Shown here piece by piece: positions 8,287 through 16,698 of a stretch of DNA of 64,000 nucleotides. This DNA comes from SSSZ01 sp016790965 (GTDB taxonomy: Bacteria; Pseudomonadota; Gammaproteobacteria; Burkholderiales; Rhodocyclaceae), in contig JAEUNZ010000045.1 of NCBI GenBank assembly GCA_016790965.1, positions 1 to 64,000 of the forward strand. Reading direction: 5' to 3'. How positions within the stretch are numbered: the stretch's first letter is position 1; every line of letters begins with the position of its first letter. The notes under the pieces were generated by a model that was given only the letters and a program-made list of their open reading frames with translations, searched no databases and was not told where the DNA came from. Position numbers and translations under genes: made by a program.

Positions 8287-9405
8287 TCAGTTCAGGACGA
8301 TGAGATTGTTGCGGTGGATAAGCTCGGGCTCATCCACATAGCCGAGGATGTCTTCGATTTCCTGGCTCGACTTGCGGGCGATGAGGCGGGTTTCGCCGCT
8401 GCCGTAGTTGCACAGTCCCCGGGCGATTTCGCGGCCTTCGGGGCTGATGCAGGCGACGGCGGCGCCGCGCTCGAAGTCACCTTCGCTGGCGACGACACCG
8501 ATGGGCAGCAGACTCTTGCCGGCTTTCAGGGCCGTGACGGCGCCTGCGTCCAGGATGAGGCGGCCGGCGGTTTGCAGATGGTCGGCTAGCCACTGTTTGC
8601 GGGCAGCCAGCGGCGGAGTGGCGGAAACCAGCAGAGTACCGACCGATTCACCAGCAGCCAGCCGGATGACGGCGTCGGTTTCGTGGCCGCTGGCAATGGC
8701 TGTATGGGCCCCGCTGCGTGCGGCGCGCTTGGCCGCCAGCACCTTGGTGATCATGCCGCCCTTGCCGATCGAGGTGCCGGCGCCGCCGGCCATGCGTTCC
8801 AGCGTTTCGTCGCCGGCAATGGCTTCGGTGATCAGGGTGGCGGCGGGATCCTTCCGTGGATCGGCGGTGTAGAGGCCCTGTTGGTCGGTCAGGATGATCA
8901 GAGCTTCGGCCTCAATCAAATTGGCTACCAGGGCGCCCAAGGTATCGTTGTCGCCGAACTTGATTTCGTCGGTGACCACGGTGTCGTTCTCGTTGATGAT
9001 GGGTACGACCCCCAGTTCGAGCAGGGTGGTGAGGGTCGAGTGGGCATTCAGATAGCGTTTGCGATCGGCCAGATCGTCGTGGGTGAGCAGGATCTGGGCG
9101 GTGTGCAGGCCGTATTCGGAAAAAGCGCCCTCGTAGACCTGGGCCAGGCCCATCTGCCCCACGGCGGCGGCGGCTTGCAATTCATGGACGGATTTGGGCC
9201 GTCTGGCCCAGCCCAGGCGCTGCATGCCGCAGGCGATGGCGCCGGAGGAAACCAGAACGACCTCCCTGCCTTGCTGGCGCAGTGTGGCGATTTGCCTCGC
9301 CCAGTCGTTGATGGCGGCCAAGTCGAGGCCCGCACCGTTGTTGGTGACCAGGGCCGAGCCCACCTTGACCACCAGGCGGCGGGCGCTCGCGAGACGGGTG
9401 CTCAT
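8287..9405 (-). CDS. proB: Glutamate 5-kinase
   Basis: This 372-residue enzyme makes gamma-glutamyl phosphate, the first step of proline synthesis. The amino-acid kinase domain starts with VVKVGSALVT and includes VSSGAIACG, INENDTV and FGDNDTLGALVA. A C-terminal PUA domain covers roughly residues 280-372, as in the E. coli enzyme. The start overlaps the obgE stop by four bases (ATGA), so it is translationally coupled. It is the last gene of rplU-rpmA-obgE-proB, a common betaproteobacterial order, and is followed by its own terminator. Confidence 0.95.
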   Translation of the reverse strand: MSTRLASARRLVVKVGSALVTNNGAGLDLAAINDWARQIATLRQQGREVVLVSSGAIACGMQRLGWARRPKSVHELQAAAAVGQMGLAQVYEGAFSEYGLHTAQILLTHDDLADRKRYLNAHSTLTTLLELGVVPIINENDTVVTDEIKFGDNDTLGALVANLIEAEALIILTDQQGLYTADPRKDPAATLITEAIAGDETLERMAGGAGTSIGKGGMITKVLAAKRAARSGAHTAIASGHETDAVIRLAAGESVGTLLVSATPPLAARKQWLADHLQTAGRLILDAGAVTALKAGKSLLPIGVVASEGDFERGAAVACISPEGREIARGLCNYGSGETRLIARKSSQEIEDILGYVDEPELIHRNNLIVLN

Positions 9406-10490
9406 GCGGAGTCCTCGTTTTCGTCCAAGTCGTCGGTATCGAGTTCGGCGTCGGATTCGGTCGGCGGTGCGATCCGCTCCAAGACTTCCTGTATCGCATA
9501 GATCAGGGGCTTGGTGCCGTCACCGCTGATGGCGGTGATGGGGAAGACGGGGCCGTCGTACTTGGAGGCCTTCTTGTAGGCCTTGAGGAAATCCTTGATC
9601 CGTTTTTCGCGCTCTTCTTCTGGGATGAGGTCGAGTTTGTTGAGCACCAGCCAGCGCGGTTTGGCGGCAAGCGCCGGGTCGTGCTTGGCCAGTTCGCCGA
9701 CGATGGCGACGGCATCATGGACGGGGTCGGCGTCCGGGTCCATGGGGGCCAGGTCCACGAGGTGGAGCAGCAGGCGGGTACGCTGCAGGTGCTTGAGGAA
9801 GCGAATGCCCAAACCGGCGCCGTCCGCCGCACCCTCGATGAGGCCTGGCACGTCGGCGACGACGAAGCTCTTGTTGGCGTCCACACGGACGACGCCGAGG
9901 TTGGGGTGCAGAGTGGTAAAGGGATAGTCGGCTACCTTCGGGCGGGCAGCGGAAATGGCGCGAATGAGGGTGCTTTTTCCCGCATTCGGCAGGCCCAGGA
10001 GGCCGACGTCGGCGATCACGCGCAATTCGAGGGCCAGCTCGAATTCCTCCCCGGCCTCGCCTTTCGTGCACTTGCGGGGCGAGCGGTTGGTGCTGGACTT
10101 GAAATGAATGTTGCCCAGGCCGCCCTTGCCGCCTTTGGCGAGCAGCACCTTCTTGTCGTGATGGTCCAGGTCCGCCAGGATTTCGTCGCTGTCGAGCACC
10201 TTGACCACCGTACCCACCGGCATGCGCAGGGTAATGTCATCCCCGCCAGCGCCGTAGCAGTCGGAGCCGCGGCCATTCTCTCCGCGCTGGGCGAGAAATT
10301 TGCGCGTGTAGCGGTAATCCACCAGGGTGTTGATATTGCGATCGGCGATGACGTAGATGCTGCCGCCGCGGCCACCGTCGCCGCCATCCGGCCCGCCCAT
10401 GGGGATGTACTTTTCGCGGCGGAAGGAGGCCACGCCATTGCCGCCGTCGCCGGCCTTGACGTAGATCTTCGCTTCGTCGATGAATTTCAT
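9402..10490 (-). CDS. obgE: Obg family GTPase (CgtA)
   Basis: This 362-residue ribosome-associated GTPase functions in late 50S assembly and the stringent response. The Gly-rich N-terminal Obg fold (GDGGNGVASFRREK and later GGPDGGDGGRGG) occupies about the first 160 residues. Then come G1 GLPNAGKSTLI, G3 DVPGLIEGA and G4 LNKLD. The C-terminal tail is strongly acidic (DTDDLDENED), typical of proteobacterial Obg. It is downstream of rpmA across a hairpin terminator and overlaps proB. Confidence 0.96.
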   Translation of the reverse strand: MKFIDEAKIYVKAGDGGNGVASFRREKYIPMGGPDGGDGGRGGSIYVIADRNINTLVDYRYTRKFLAQRGENGRGSDCYGAGGDDITLRMPVGTVVKVLDSDEILADLDHHDKKVLLAKGGKGGLGNIHFKSSTNRSPRKCTKGEAGEEFELALELRVIADVGLLGLPNAGKSTLIRAISAARPKVADYPFTTLHPNLGVVRVDANKSFVVADVPGLIEGAADGAGLGIRFLKHLQRTRLLLHLVDLAPMDPDADPVHDAVAIVGELAKHDPALAAKPRWLVLNKLDLIPEEEREKRIKDFLKAYKKASKYDGPVFPITAISGDGTKPLIYAIQEVLERIAPPTESDAELDTDDLDENEDSA

Positions 10491-10502
10491 GGGGATTGCG
10501 CC

Positions 10503-10538
10503 AAAAAAACAAAGGCCCTATCCGGCGGATAGGGCCTC
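10503..10538 (-). terminator. Hairpin terminator between rpmA and obgE
   Basis: An 11-bp stem (AGGCCCTATCC with its complement, 10513-10537) is followed on the minus strand by a T7 run. It should terminate much of the ribosomal-protein transcript and lower obgE-proB expression relative to rplU-rpmA. Confidence 0.8.
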
Positions 10539-10558
10539 TGGACTCCCGCCGGACCGAA

Positions 10559-10822
10559 TTATTCGGCGGCCGGGACGATGCTGACCGTGCGCCGCTTGGC
10601 CTCGCCCTTGACGGTGAACTGGACGGTGCCGTCCTTCAGCGCGAAAAGGGTGTGATCCTTGCCGCAGCCGACGTTCTCGCCGGGGTGGAATTCGGTACCG
10701 CGCTGGCGAACGATGATATTGCCGGCGAGGACGAATTGACCGCCGTAGCGCTTGACGCCCAAGCGTTTGGATTCTGAGTCGCGACCGTTGCGGGAACTGC
10801 CGCCTGCCTTTTTGTGTGCCAT
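10559..10822 (-). CDS. rpmA: 50S ribosomal protein L27
   Basis: This 87-residue protein has the conserved N-terminus MAHKKAGGSSRNGRDSESKR, the VKRYGGQ region and the RQRGTEFHPG segment of L27. It lies near the peptidyl-transferase centre of the ribosome. It is 23 bp downstream of rplU in the same transcript. Confidence 0.98.
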   Translation of the reverse strand: MAHKKAGGSSRNGRDSESKRLGVKRYGGQFVLAGNIIVRQRGTEFHPGENVGCGKDHTLFALKDGTVQFTVKGEAKRRTVSIVPAAE

Positions 10823-10845
10823 TTAAGTGACTCCTTCTGCTCTAC

Positions 10846-11157
10846 TTAGGCGGCGATCGCTTCGATGCGCAGCTCGGTGTAGTTCTGGCGATGCCCCTGG
10901 TGCTTCTGGTAGTGCTTGCGACGGCGCATCTTGAAGATCTTGACCTTGTCGTGGCGGCCGTGGGAAACCACGGTGGCCTTGACGGAAGCCCCAGCGACGA
11001 GGGGGGCGCCGACCTTCACGCTCTCGCCTTCGCCTACCATGAGGACTTGGTCGAGGGTGACTTCTGCGCCAACTTCTGCCGGTATCTGTTCTACTTTGAG
11101 TTTTTGGCCGGCGGACACGCGATACTGCTTGCCCCCGGTTTTTACGACCGCATACAT
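10846..11157 (-). CDS. rplU: 50S ribosomal protein L21
   Basis: This 103-residue L21 starts MYAVVKTGGKQYRV and ends with the RRKHYQKHQGHRQNYTE region, both family hallmarks. The ATG at 11155-11157 gives the standard length; an upstream extension in frame has no similarity. It is first in the operon and has a good sigma-70 promoter. Confidence 0.98.
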   Translation of the reverse strand: MYAVVKTGGKQYRVSAGQKLKVEQIPAEVGAEVTLDQVLMVGEGESVKVGAPLVAGASVKATVVSHGRHDKVKIFKMRRRKHYQKHQGHRQNYTELRIEAIAA

Positions 11158-11191
11158 GTTGGACTCCGAAACGTGTTGCAAAGAACCGCGC

Positions 11192-11219
11192 ATTCTACAC
11201 AATTTCTCAGGCGAGTCAA
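11192..11219 (-). promoter_or_regulatory. Sigma-70 promoter of rplU-rpmA
   Basis: On the minus strand TTGACT is followed after 16 bp by TAGAAT. It lies about 35 bp upstream of the rplU start and fits a highly expressed ribosomal gene. Confidence 0.7.
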
Positions 11220-11259
11220 AGCCTTGTGCTAGACTTGCCGCCTTTTCGAAGGAATCCCC

Positions 11260-11604
11260 ATGGCTGAAATCACCACTCCCTCCGGCCTGGTCATCGACGA
11301 CCTGACCGTGGGCAACGGGCTCGAAGCGAGCGCCGGCCAGTACGTTTTCGTGCATTACACCGGCTGGCTCACCGATGGATCCAAGTTCGATTCCAGTCGC
11401 GACCGGCGCCAGCCCTTCGCCTTCCACCTCGGTCGCGGCCAGGTGATCGGCGGCTGGGACGAGGGTGTGCAGGGCATGAAGGTGGGCGGTAGCCGCCGCC
11501 TGACCATTCCGCCCAATCTGGGTTACGGAGCGGCCGGTGCCGGTGGAGTCATTCCCCCCAACGCCACCCTGGTTTTCGAAGTCGAATTGCTCGACGTACG
11601 ATGA
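11260..11604 (+). CDS. FKBP-type peptidyl-prolyl cis-trans isomerase
   Basis: This 114-residue single-domain FKBP lacks a signal peptide, so it is cytoplasmic. Conserved FKBP residues are visible: VHYTGWL, the FDSSRDR turn, F-x-LGxGQVIGGWDEGVQGM, and GYGAAG-x3-IPPNATLVFEVELL. It has a GAAGGAA ribosome site. Its stop overlaps the start of the pseudouridine synthase (ATGA), so the two are coupled. It is divergent from rplU. Confidence 0.93.
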   Translation: MAEITTPSGLVIDDLTVGNGLEASAGQYVFVHYTGWLTDGSKFDSSRDRRQPFAFHLGRGQVIGGWDEGVQGMKVGGSRRLTIPPNLGYGAAGAGGVIPPNATLVFEVELLDVR

Positions 11605-12689
11605 GCGAGCCAGGGGGCGGGGGTCGCAAGCCGCCGCGGGCGGTGAAGCCAGCCGAGGATCCCTGGGCGCGCTGGCGCCGGGATGATTCCGCAGCGGGCG
11701 CCCCCGAGCCGGCTAGGCAAACGCCATCCGGAGCGGGCGGGCGGCTCGTCGGCGAAGGGCGCTCGGGTCCGGAGGGGCCGGCCCGTGCGGACGCACGCCC
11801 CACCCGAAGAAAAGCGTCCCCAATTTCGTCCCCCTGGAATGAGGCGCCCGGCGGCCCTGTGAAGAGCAACATGGGAGCCTCGCCCGTCGCGGCACGGGCG
11901 CCGTCGTCCCCAGCTCCTGAAGTGCAAGGCACTCCCCCCGCCGTTCCTGGGGAGCGGCCCCGGGAGGGCGTGCGTCTGTCCAAGATCATGGCCGAGAGGG
12001 GCCTGTGTTCGCGCCGCGAGGCCGACGCCTGGATCGAGCGGGGCTGGGTCTTCGTCGATGGGCAACGCACAGCCGAACTGGGCACCCGCATCGACCCCCA
12101 GGCAGAGATCAGCATCTCCCGCGAGGCGCAGAAGGACCAGGCCAAACAGGTCACCATCCTGCTCAACAAGCCGGTCGGTTACGTCTCCGGCCAGCCGGAA
12201 CCCGGCTGCACGCCAGCCGTGAGTCTGATCGACGCCGACAGCCAGGTGCGGACCCTGGGCGACCCCGAGTTCAAACCCTGGATGCTGCGCGGCCTGGCCC
12301 CGGCCGGGCGTCTCGATTCCGATTCCAGTGGCCTCCTGGTCTTCACCCAGGACGGGCGGGTGGCCAAGTTGCTGATCGGCGAAGACGGCAAGGTGGAAAA
12401 GGAATACCTGGTGCGGGTTTCCGGCCAGATGGCGGCCAATGGCCTCAGTCTCCTCAGGCACGGACTGGAACTGGACGGCAAGGCCCTCAGACCTGCCCGG
12501 GTCAAGCAGTTGAACGAGGACCAGTTGCACTTCATCCTGCAAGAGGGAAAAAAGCGCCAGATTCGCCGCATGTGCGAACTGGTGGGCCTCAAGGTGATCG
12601 GCCTTAAGCGGGTGCGCATCGGCCGGGTCATGCTGGGCGACCTGCCCCCGGGGAAATGGCGCTTCCTGCACGAAGGCGAGCGGTTCTAA
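11601..12689 (+). CDS. RluF-like 23S rRNA pseudouridine synthase (RsuA/RluB/E/F family)
   Basis: This 362-residue enzyme isomerises uridine in rRNA. An S4 domain at about residues 115-160 (VRLSKIMAERGLCSRREADAWIERG) is followed by the catalytic domain with the active-site Asp in GRLDSDSSGLLVF and the KKRQIRRMCE motif. The SRREADxxIExGxV pattern is closest to RluF (U2604). Unusually, about 110 residues before the S4 domain are low-complexity (Pro, Arg, Gly, Ala) and probably disordered. The start is fixed by its ATGA overlap with the FKBP gene. Its stop overlaps the convergent transporter gene by four bases. Confidence 0.88.
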   Translation: MSEPGGGGRKPPRAVKPAEDPWARWRRDDSAAGAPEPARQTPSGAGGRLVGEGRSGPEGPARADARPTRRKASPISSPWNEAPGGPVKSNMGASPVAARAPSSPAPEVQGTPPAVPGERPREGVRLSKIMAERGLCSRREADAWIERGWVFVDGQRTAELGTRIDPQAEISISREAQKDQAKQVTILLNKPVGYVSGQPEPGCTPAVSLIDADSQVRTLGDPEFKPWMLRGLAPAGRLDSDSSGLLVFTQDGRVAKLLIGEDGKVEKEYLVRVSGQMAANGLSLLRHGLELDGKALRPARVKQLNEDQLHFILQEGKKRQIRRMCELVGLKVIGLKRVRIGRVMLGDLPPGKWRFLHEGERF

Positions 12690-13690
12690 ACCAGCCCCCG
12701 GTCGGAGAATTCGGCTTTCAGGTAGGCGTAATAGATCGGCGCCGCGACCACGCCGGGGATGCCGAAGATCGATTCCATCACCAGCATGGCCACCAGCAGT
12801 TCCCAGGCGGTGGCCCCCACGCCGGCGCCGACGATGCGGGCGTTGAGGAAGTACTCCAGCTTGTGGATCACCACCAGAAAGGCGAGGGAGGCTCCCGCGG
12901 CTTCGAGGGAAACCGAGAGGCTGACCACCACGATCACCACGTTAGAGACCAGATTTCCGAGCACAGGGATCAAGCCGGCGACGAAGGTGACGGCGATGAG
13001 CGTCTTGGTCAGGGGGAGATGAATCCCCAGGAGCGGCAGGATCAGGGCGAGATAAATCCCGGTTAACAGGGTATTGACCGCCGAAATCTTGACCTGGGCA
13101 AAGACGATCTGGCGAAATGCGCTGGCGAAACGCCGGATGCGTTCGCCCAGGGCCGAGGCGAGGGGGGCGGGATCAGCGGCGGCACAGGCCTCCCGCAGGG
13201 CGGCCATGGCCCCGATGACCATGCCGATGAGGATGTGGGCGAAGGCGTGTCCGGCCTCCTTGCCCAGAGTTTGCAGTTCGGCCGCGTGATCGCGCAGCCA
13301 GTGGCCGATGGCCTCGCGGATTTCGTCGGTGCTGCCCGGCAGTCGGTCCGCCAGCCAGCCGGGCAGGCGATCCCGCGCGCCTTCGATGATTTCCGCCATC
13401 TTGGCCAGCAGTACGGTCAGGCTGCCCTGGTCCGAGCGGAAAAAGGCTAGGGCGCCGATCAGGGCAGCGCCTACGGCGAGCACGACGACTACGGCGAAAA
13501 GCAGCAAGGCCAGGGTCTTGCGGCGCTCCCCCAGCCCCTTGGGCAGGCGTGCTGCCAGGCGATGCACGAGTTCGAAGACCAGGAGCCCCGCAAGCAGGGC
13601 CGGAAGCAGGTGCAGAAGCAGCGCACCCAGGAGCGCCGTCGCCGCGAAGATCCAGGCAGCGACTTCGTGGCGGGTGACGGCGGTGCTCAC
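12686..13690 (-). CDS. AI-2E family transporter (PerM/TqsA-like permease)
   Basis: This 334-residue polytopic inner-membrane protein has paired N-terminal helices, a long soluble/amphipathic middle region (about 90-190) and a C-terminal helical block with LIPVLGNLVSNVVIVV and the family-typical VGATAWELLVAMLVMESIFG-like stretch. Family members move small molecules or ions (AI-2, Na+/Li+); the substrate here is unknown. The start is GTG 13688-13690, which overlaps the maoC stop (GTGA). The two genes are therefore coupled. Confidence 0.8.
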   Translation of the reverse strand: MSTAVTRHEVAAWIFAATALLGALLLHLLPALLAGLLVFELVHRLAARLPKGLGERRKTLALLLFAVVVVLAVGAALIGALAFFRSDQGSLTVLLAKMAEIIEGARDRLPGWLADRLPGSTDEIREAIGHWLRDHAAELQTLGKEAGHAFAHILIGMVIGAMAALREACAAADPAPLASALGERIRRFASAFRQIVFAQVKISAVNTLLTGIYLALILPLLGIHLPLTKTLIAVTFVAGLIPVLGNLVSNVVIVVVSLSVSLEAAGASLAFLVVIHKLEYFLNARIVGAGVGATAWELLVAMLVMESIFGIPGVVAAPIYYAYLKAEFSDRGLV

Positions 13691-14109
13691 GGACGGGGCG
13701 CCTTGGCGGGCATCATGGTCGCCTCGCCTTCGATGACCACCCGGTCGCCCACGGTGCATACGGTATCCAGTACCACCCGGTTGCGTTCGGGGTACACCTC
13801 GCGCACCGTCGCCGTGGCTTTGACCGTATCTCCCGGTCGGACCGGTGACTTGAAGCGCAGGCTTTGGGCCACGTAGATGCAGCCGGGGCCTGGCAGGCGG
13901 GTGCCCAGGACGGCGGAGATGAGGCTGGCGGTCAGCATGCCGTGGGCGATGCGGCCGCCGAATTGGGTGCTCTTGCCAAACTCCTCGTCGAGGTGGGCGG
14001 GATTGACGTCGGTGGAAATGCCCGCGTAGAGGACGATGTCCGCCTCGGTGATGGTTTTGGCAAGACTGTCGGTCATTCCCGGGGCGAGGTCGGCGACGGT
14101 GTAGATCAT
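13687..14109 (-). CDS. MaoC-domain (R)-specific enoyl-CoA hydratase, PhaJ-like
   Basis: This 140-residue single hot-dog domain hydratase carries the hydratase-2 motif D-x-N-PAHLD followed by FGGRIAHGML, where Asp and His are the catalytic pair in PhaJ. PhaJ makes (R)-3-hydroxyacyl-CoA for polyhydroxyalkanoate synthesis, which fits the two phasins at 47-48 kb, but this gene is not beside a PHA synthase. It lies 38 bp downstream of an ABC permease and could be an add-on to that operon. Confidence 0.85.
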   Translation of the reverse strand: MIYTVADLAPGMTDSLAKTITEADIVLYAGISTDVNPAHLDEEFGKSTQFGGRIAHGMLTASLISAVLGTRLPGPGCIYVAQSLRFKSPVRPGDTVKATATVREVYPERNRVVLDTVCTVGDRVVIEGEATMMPAKAPRP

Positions 14110-14147
14110 GGCAACTCCTGGCGGGTGGTGGGGTGGGTGAAGGGGGA

Positions 14148-15350
14148 TTACTGGGTGCGCAGGGCCTCTACCGGGTCGAGCAGGGCGGCGCGGCGGGCGG
14201 GGAGTACCCCGGCGATCAGGCCGATGGCCGCCGCGGCAACTTCGGCCACCATGACGAAAGCCAGGGGAGTATGGACTGGAAGCGCCGGCATGGCCAGATG
14301 GATCGCCTGAGCCAGCCCGACGCCCAGGATGAGGCCGAAAAATCCTCCCAGGGCGGAAAGCGCCACCGCTTCGCCGAGAAAGAGGCCGAGGATGGTGCGC
14401 CGTGGCGCCCCCAGGGCCACCAGCAGGCCGATTTCGCCGGTGCGTTCGCTGACCGCGATGGTCATGATGGTGACGATGCCGACGCCTCCCACCAGCAGCG
14501 AAATCCCGCCCAGGGCCCCGACCGCGAGGGTCAGCACGTCGAGGATGTTGGAAAGCGTCTTCAGCATCTCCTCCTGGGTGACGATGGTGAAATCCTCCCG
14601 TCCGTGGCGGGCGATCAGGCGCTCCTTGATGGCGCTGGCGATGATGGCCGAGGGCACGCCTTCGGCGGCGGAAACGTTGATCTCGTCAACGCCCTCCCGG
14701 TTGAACAGCTCCTGGGCGCGGCCGGCGGGAATGAAGGCAGTGTCGTCCAGGTCGATGCCGAGGAACTGGCCCTTGGCTTCCATGATGCCGATGATGCGGA
14801 AGTGCAGACCGCCGATGCGCAGGCGCTGGCCGAGGGGGTTCTCGCTGCCGAACAGTTCGTCCTTGAGCTTGGCGCCGAGAACCACGAAGGCCCGGGCACC
14901 GGCATCGCTGTCCTCGGGGGGCAGGAATTGACCGCTCCTCAACCTGCCCTGGAACACGGCCGGCATCTGCGAATTCACCCCATAGATCAGCGTGCGCCGG
15001 GTACGCCCGTTGCCCTCGACCTCGGCATTGCCCCGGGCATTGGGGGTGACGGCGACGATGTGGGGCAGCCGCTCCAGGGCCCGAGCATCGTCCAGGGTCA
15101 GGGGGCGGGCGCTGGAGGGCAGCCCCGAGGGCGTGCCGCCGGTCTTGGTCTTGCCCGGCACGATGGTGATGTTGTTGGTGCCGAACTGGGTGAATTCGCC
15201 CAGGACGAAGCGGTGGATGCCTTCGCCGATGGAGGTGAGCAGGATCACCGCCGCGATGCCGACAGCGATGCCCAGCAGGGTGAGGAAGCTCCTGAGGCGT
15301 TGGGCCGTGATGGCGCGCAGGGCAAGGCGGAGGGCGTCGGTGAACAGCAT
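14148..15350 (-). CDS. MacB-like ABC transporter permease (second subunit)
   Basis: This 400-residue FtsX/MacB-type permease has one N-terminal helix (LLGIAVGIAAVILLTSIGEG), a large periplasmic MacB-PCD domain, and three C-terminal helices with SERTGEIGLLVALGAPR and PARRAALLDPVEALR. It lacks the ATPase domain found in MacB itself. The start overlaps the previous permease stop (TGATG). It is the second of two homologous permeases in one operon, suggesting a heterodimeric tripartite exporter. Confidence 0.9.
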   Translation of the reverse strand: MLFTDALRLALRAITAQRLRSFLTLLGIAVGIAAVILLTSIGEGIHRFVLGEFTQFGTNNITIVPGKTKTGGTPSGLPSSARPLTLDDARALERLPHIVAVTPNARGNAEVEGNGRTRRTLIYGVNSQMPAVFQGRLRSGQFLPPEDSDAGARAFVVLGAKLKDELFGSENPLGQRLRIGGLHFRIIGIMEAKGQFLGIDLDDTAFIPAGRAQELFNREGVDEINVSAAEGVPSAIIASAIKERLIARHGREDFTIVTQEEMLKTLSNILDVLTLAVGALGGISLLVGGVGIVTIMTIAVSERTGEIGLLVALGAPRRTILGLFLGEAVALSALGGFFGLILGVGLAQAIHLAMPALPVHTPLAFVMVAEVAAAAIGLIAGVLPARRAALLDPVEALRTQ

Positions 15351-16558
15351 CAGTGCTTCATCAATGCCTGCACCGGATCCAGCCGTGCTGCCCGGCGGGC
15401 CGGCATGACGCCGAAGACGAGGCCGGTGGCCAGGGCGGTGCCGAGTCCGGCGATGACCGCCCAATCCGGCGGGTAGGCCGGAAAGACCGGAAAAGCCAGA
15501 CGAACGCCCAAGGCGCTGGCCTGGCCCAGGCCATAGCCGACGCTGGCCCCTACTGCCGAGAGCATGGCCGCCTCGGTGAGAAACAGGGCGCGGATGGTGC
15601 GGCCCGGGGCGCCCAGGGCCTTGAGCAGCCCGATTTCGCCCGTACGTTGAGTGACGGCCACCAGCATGACGTTCATCACCAGGATGCCTGCCACGGCGAG
15701 GCTGATGGCGGCGATGCCGGCGACGCCCAGGGTGAGCGCCCCGAGGAGTTTGTCGAAGGTGGCCAGCACGGCGTCCTGGGTGATCACGGTGACGTCCTCC
15801 TCGCCCTGGTGGCGGGCCTTGAGGATGGCCAGCACCTGGTCCCGGGCGTCGGGGATGGCCTCCCGGCTCCTGGCTTCCACCAGGATGCGGAAGAGGGTGT
15901 TGGAATTAAACATGGCCTGGGCCAGGGCCACGGGAACGATGATCAGTTCGTCGGTATTCATCCCCAGCCCGGTGCCGGTGGATTTGAGTACCCCGACGAT
16001 GCGCACCCGGCGGTCGCCGATGCGCACCAGTTGGCCGACAGCGGGGTTGGCACCGAAGATTTCCTCGCGGATCTTGGCGCCGATGACGGCTACCGCCGAA
16101 CCGCGATTCCAATCCTCCTCGGGAAGAAACTGTCCCTGGGCCATTTCAAAATTGCGCACCGCCAGAAATTCGGCGGTGGAGCCCGCCACCATGCCCTCGC
16201 GCAGCTTGCCTCCGGCGCTGATTTCCGACGTGCCCACCGCCAGTGGCGCCAGGCGCTTGACCGCCGGCGCCCGCAGCAGGGCGGCCGCGTCGTCGACGGT
16301 GAGATCCCGCGGTGTACTGGTGATGGCGGTGGCCGGGTTGAAGCCGCCGGTGCCGGTCCTGCCGGGCAGGACGATGACCAGGTTGGTGCCCAGGGAGGAG
16401 AACTGGCCGACCACGTAGCGGCGCGCTCCGTCCCCCAAGGCGGTGAGGACCACCACGGCGGCGACGCCTATGGACATGGCCAGCACCGAAAGGCTGGTGC
16501 GCAGGGGGGTGCCGACGGCGGCGTCGCGGGCGAAGCGCAGGATGTCGGCGGTGCGCAT
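15350..16558 (-). CDS. MacB-like ABC transporter permease (first subunit)
   Basis: This 402-residue paralogue of the next permease has the same plan: helix SVLAMSIGVAAVVVLTALGDG, a periplasmic domain, then TQRTGEIGLLKALGAPG and PARRAARLDPVQALM. It is separated from the ATPase gene upstream by 140 bp that contain a dispersed inverted repeat, so the operon is not perfectly tight. The partner adaptor and ATPase are upstream; no TolC-like gene is in the window. Confidence 0.9.
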   Translation of the reverse strand: MRTADILRFARDAAVGTPLRTSLSVLAMSIGVAAVVVLTALGDGARRYVVGQFSSLGTNLVIVLPGRTGTGGFNPATAITSTPRDLTVDDAAALLRAPAVKRLAPLAVGTSEISAGGKLREGMVAGSTAEFLAVRNFEMAQGQFLPEEDWNRGSAVAVIGAKIREEIFGANPAVGQLVRIGDRRVRIVGVLKSTGTGLGMNTDELIIVPVALAQAMFNSNTLFRILVEARSREAIPDARDQVLAILKARHQGEEDVTVITQDAVLATFDKLLGALTLGVAGIAAISLAVAGILVMNVMLVAVTQRTGEIGLLKALGAPGRTIRALFLTEAAMLSAVGASVGYGLGQASALGVRLAFPVFPAYPPDWAVIAGLGTALATGLVFGVMPARRAARLDPVQALMKH

Positions 16559-16590
16559 GGTTGGCTCCTGCTAAACCTGTAGCGCACCAG

Positions 16591-16678
16591 CCGTTCGGGC
16601 TGAGCTTGTCGAAGCCGGGTGCATTCCGCCCTTCGACGGGCCTGTCCTGAGCAAAGTCGAAGGGCTCAGGGCGAAGGG
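16591..16678. repeat. Dispersed TTCGAC/GTCGAA-type intergenic repeat
   Basis: The 140-bp gap between permease and ATPase genes holds two inverted copies of a motif related to GGGCTGAGCTTGTCGAAG. This palindromic intergenic repeat is common across many proteobacterial genomes. It can form hairpins and may stabilise mRNA or cause partial termination between the two genes. Confidence 0.6.
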
Positions 16679-16698
16679 AAGGTCGCTCGGTCGTTCAG

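Noticed and set aside
14133..15476. Plus-strand frame of 447 codons over the ABC permease
   Set aside because: Low-complexity Gly/Asp/Glu translation with no domain; the minus-strand permease is clear and coupled to its neighbours.
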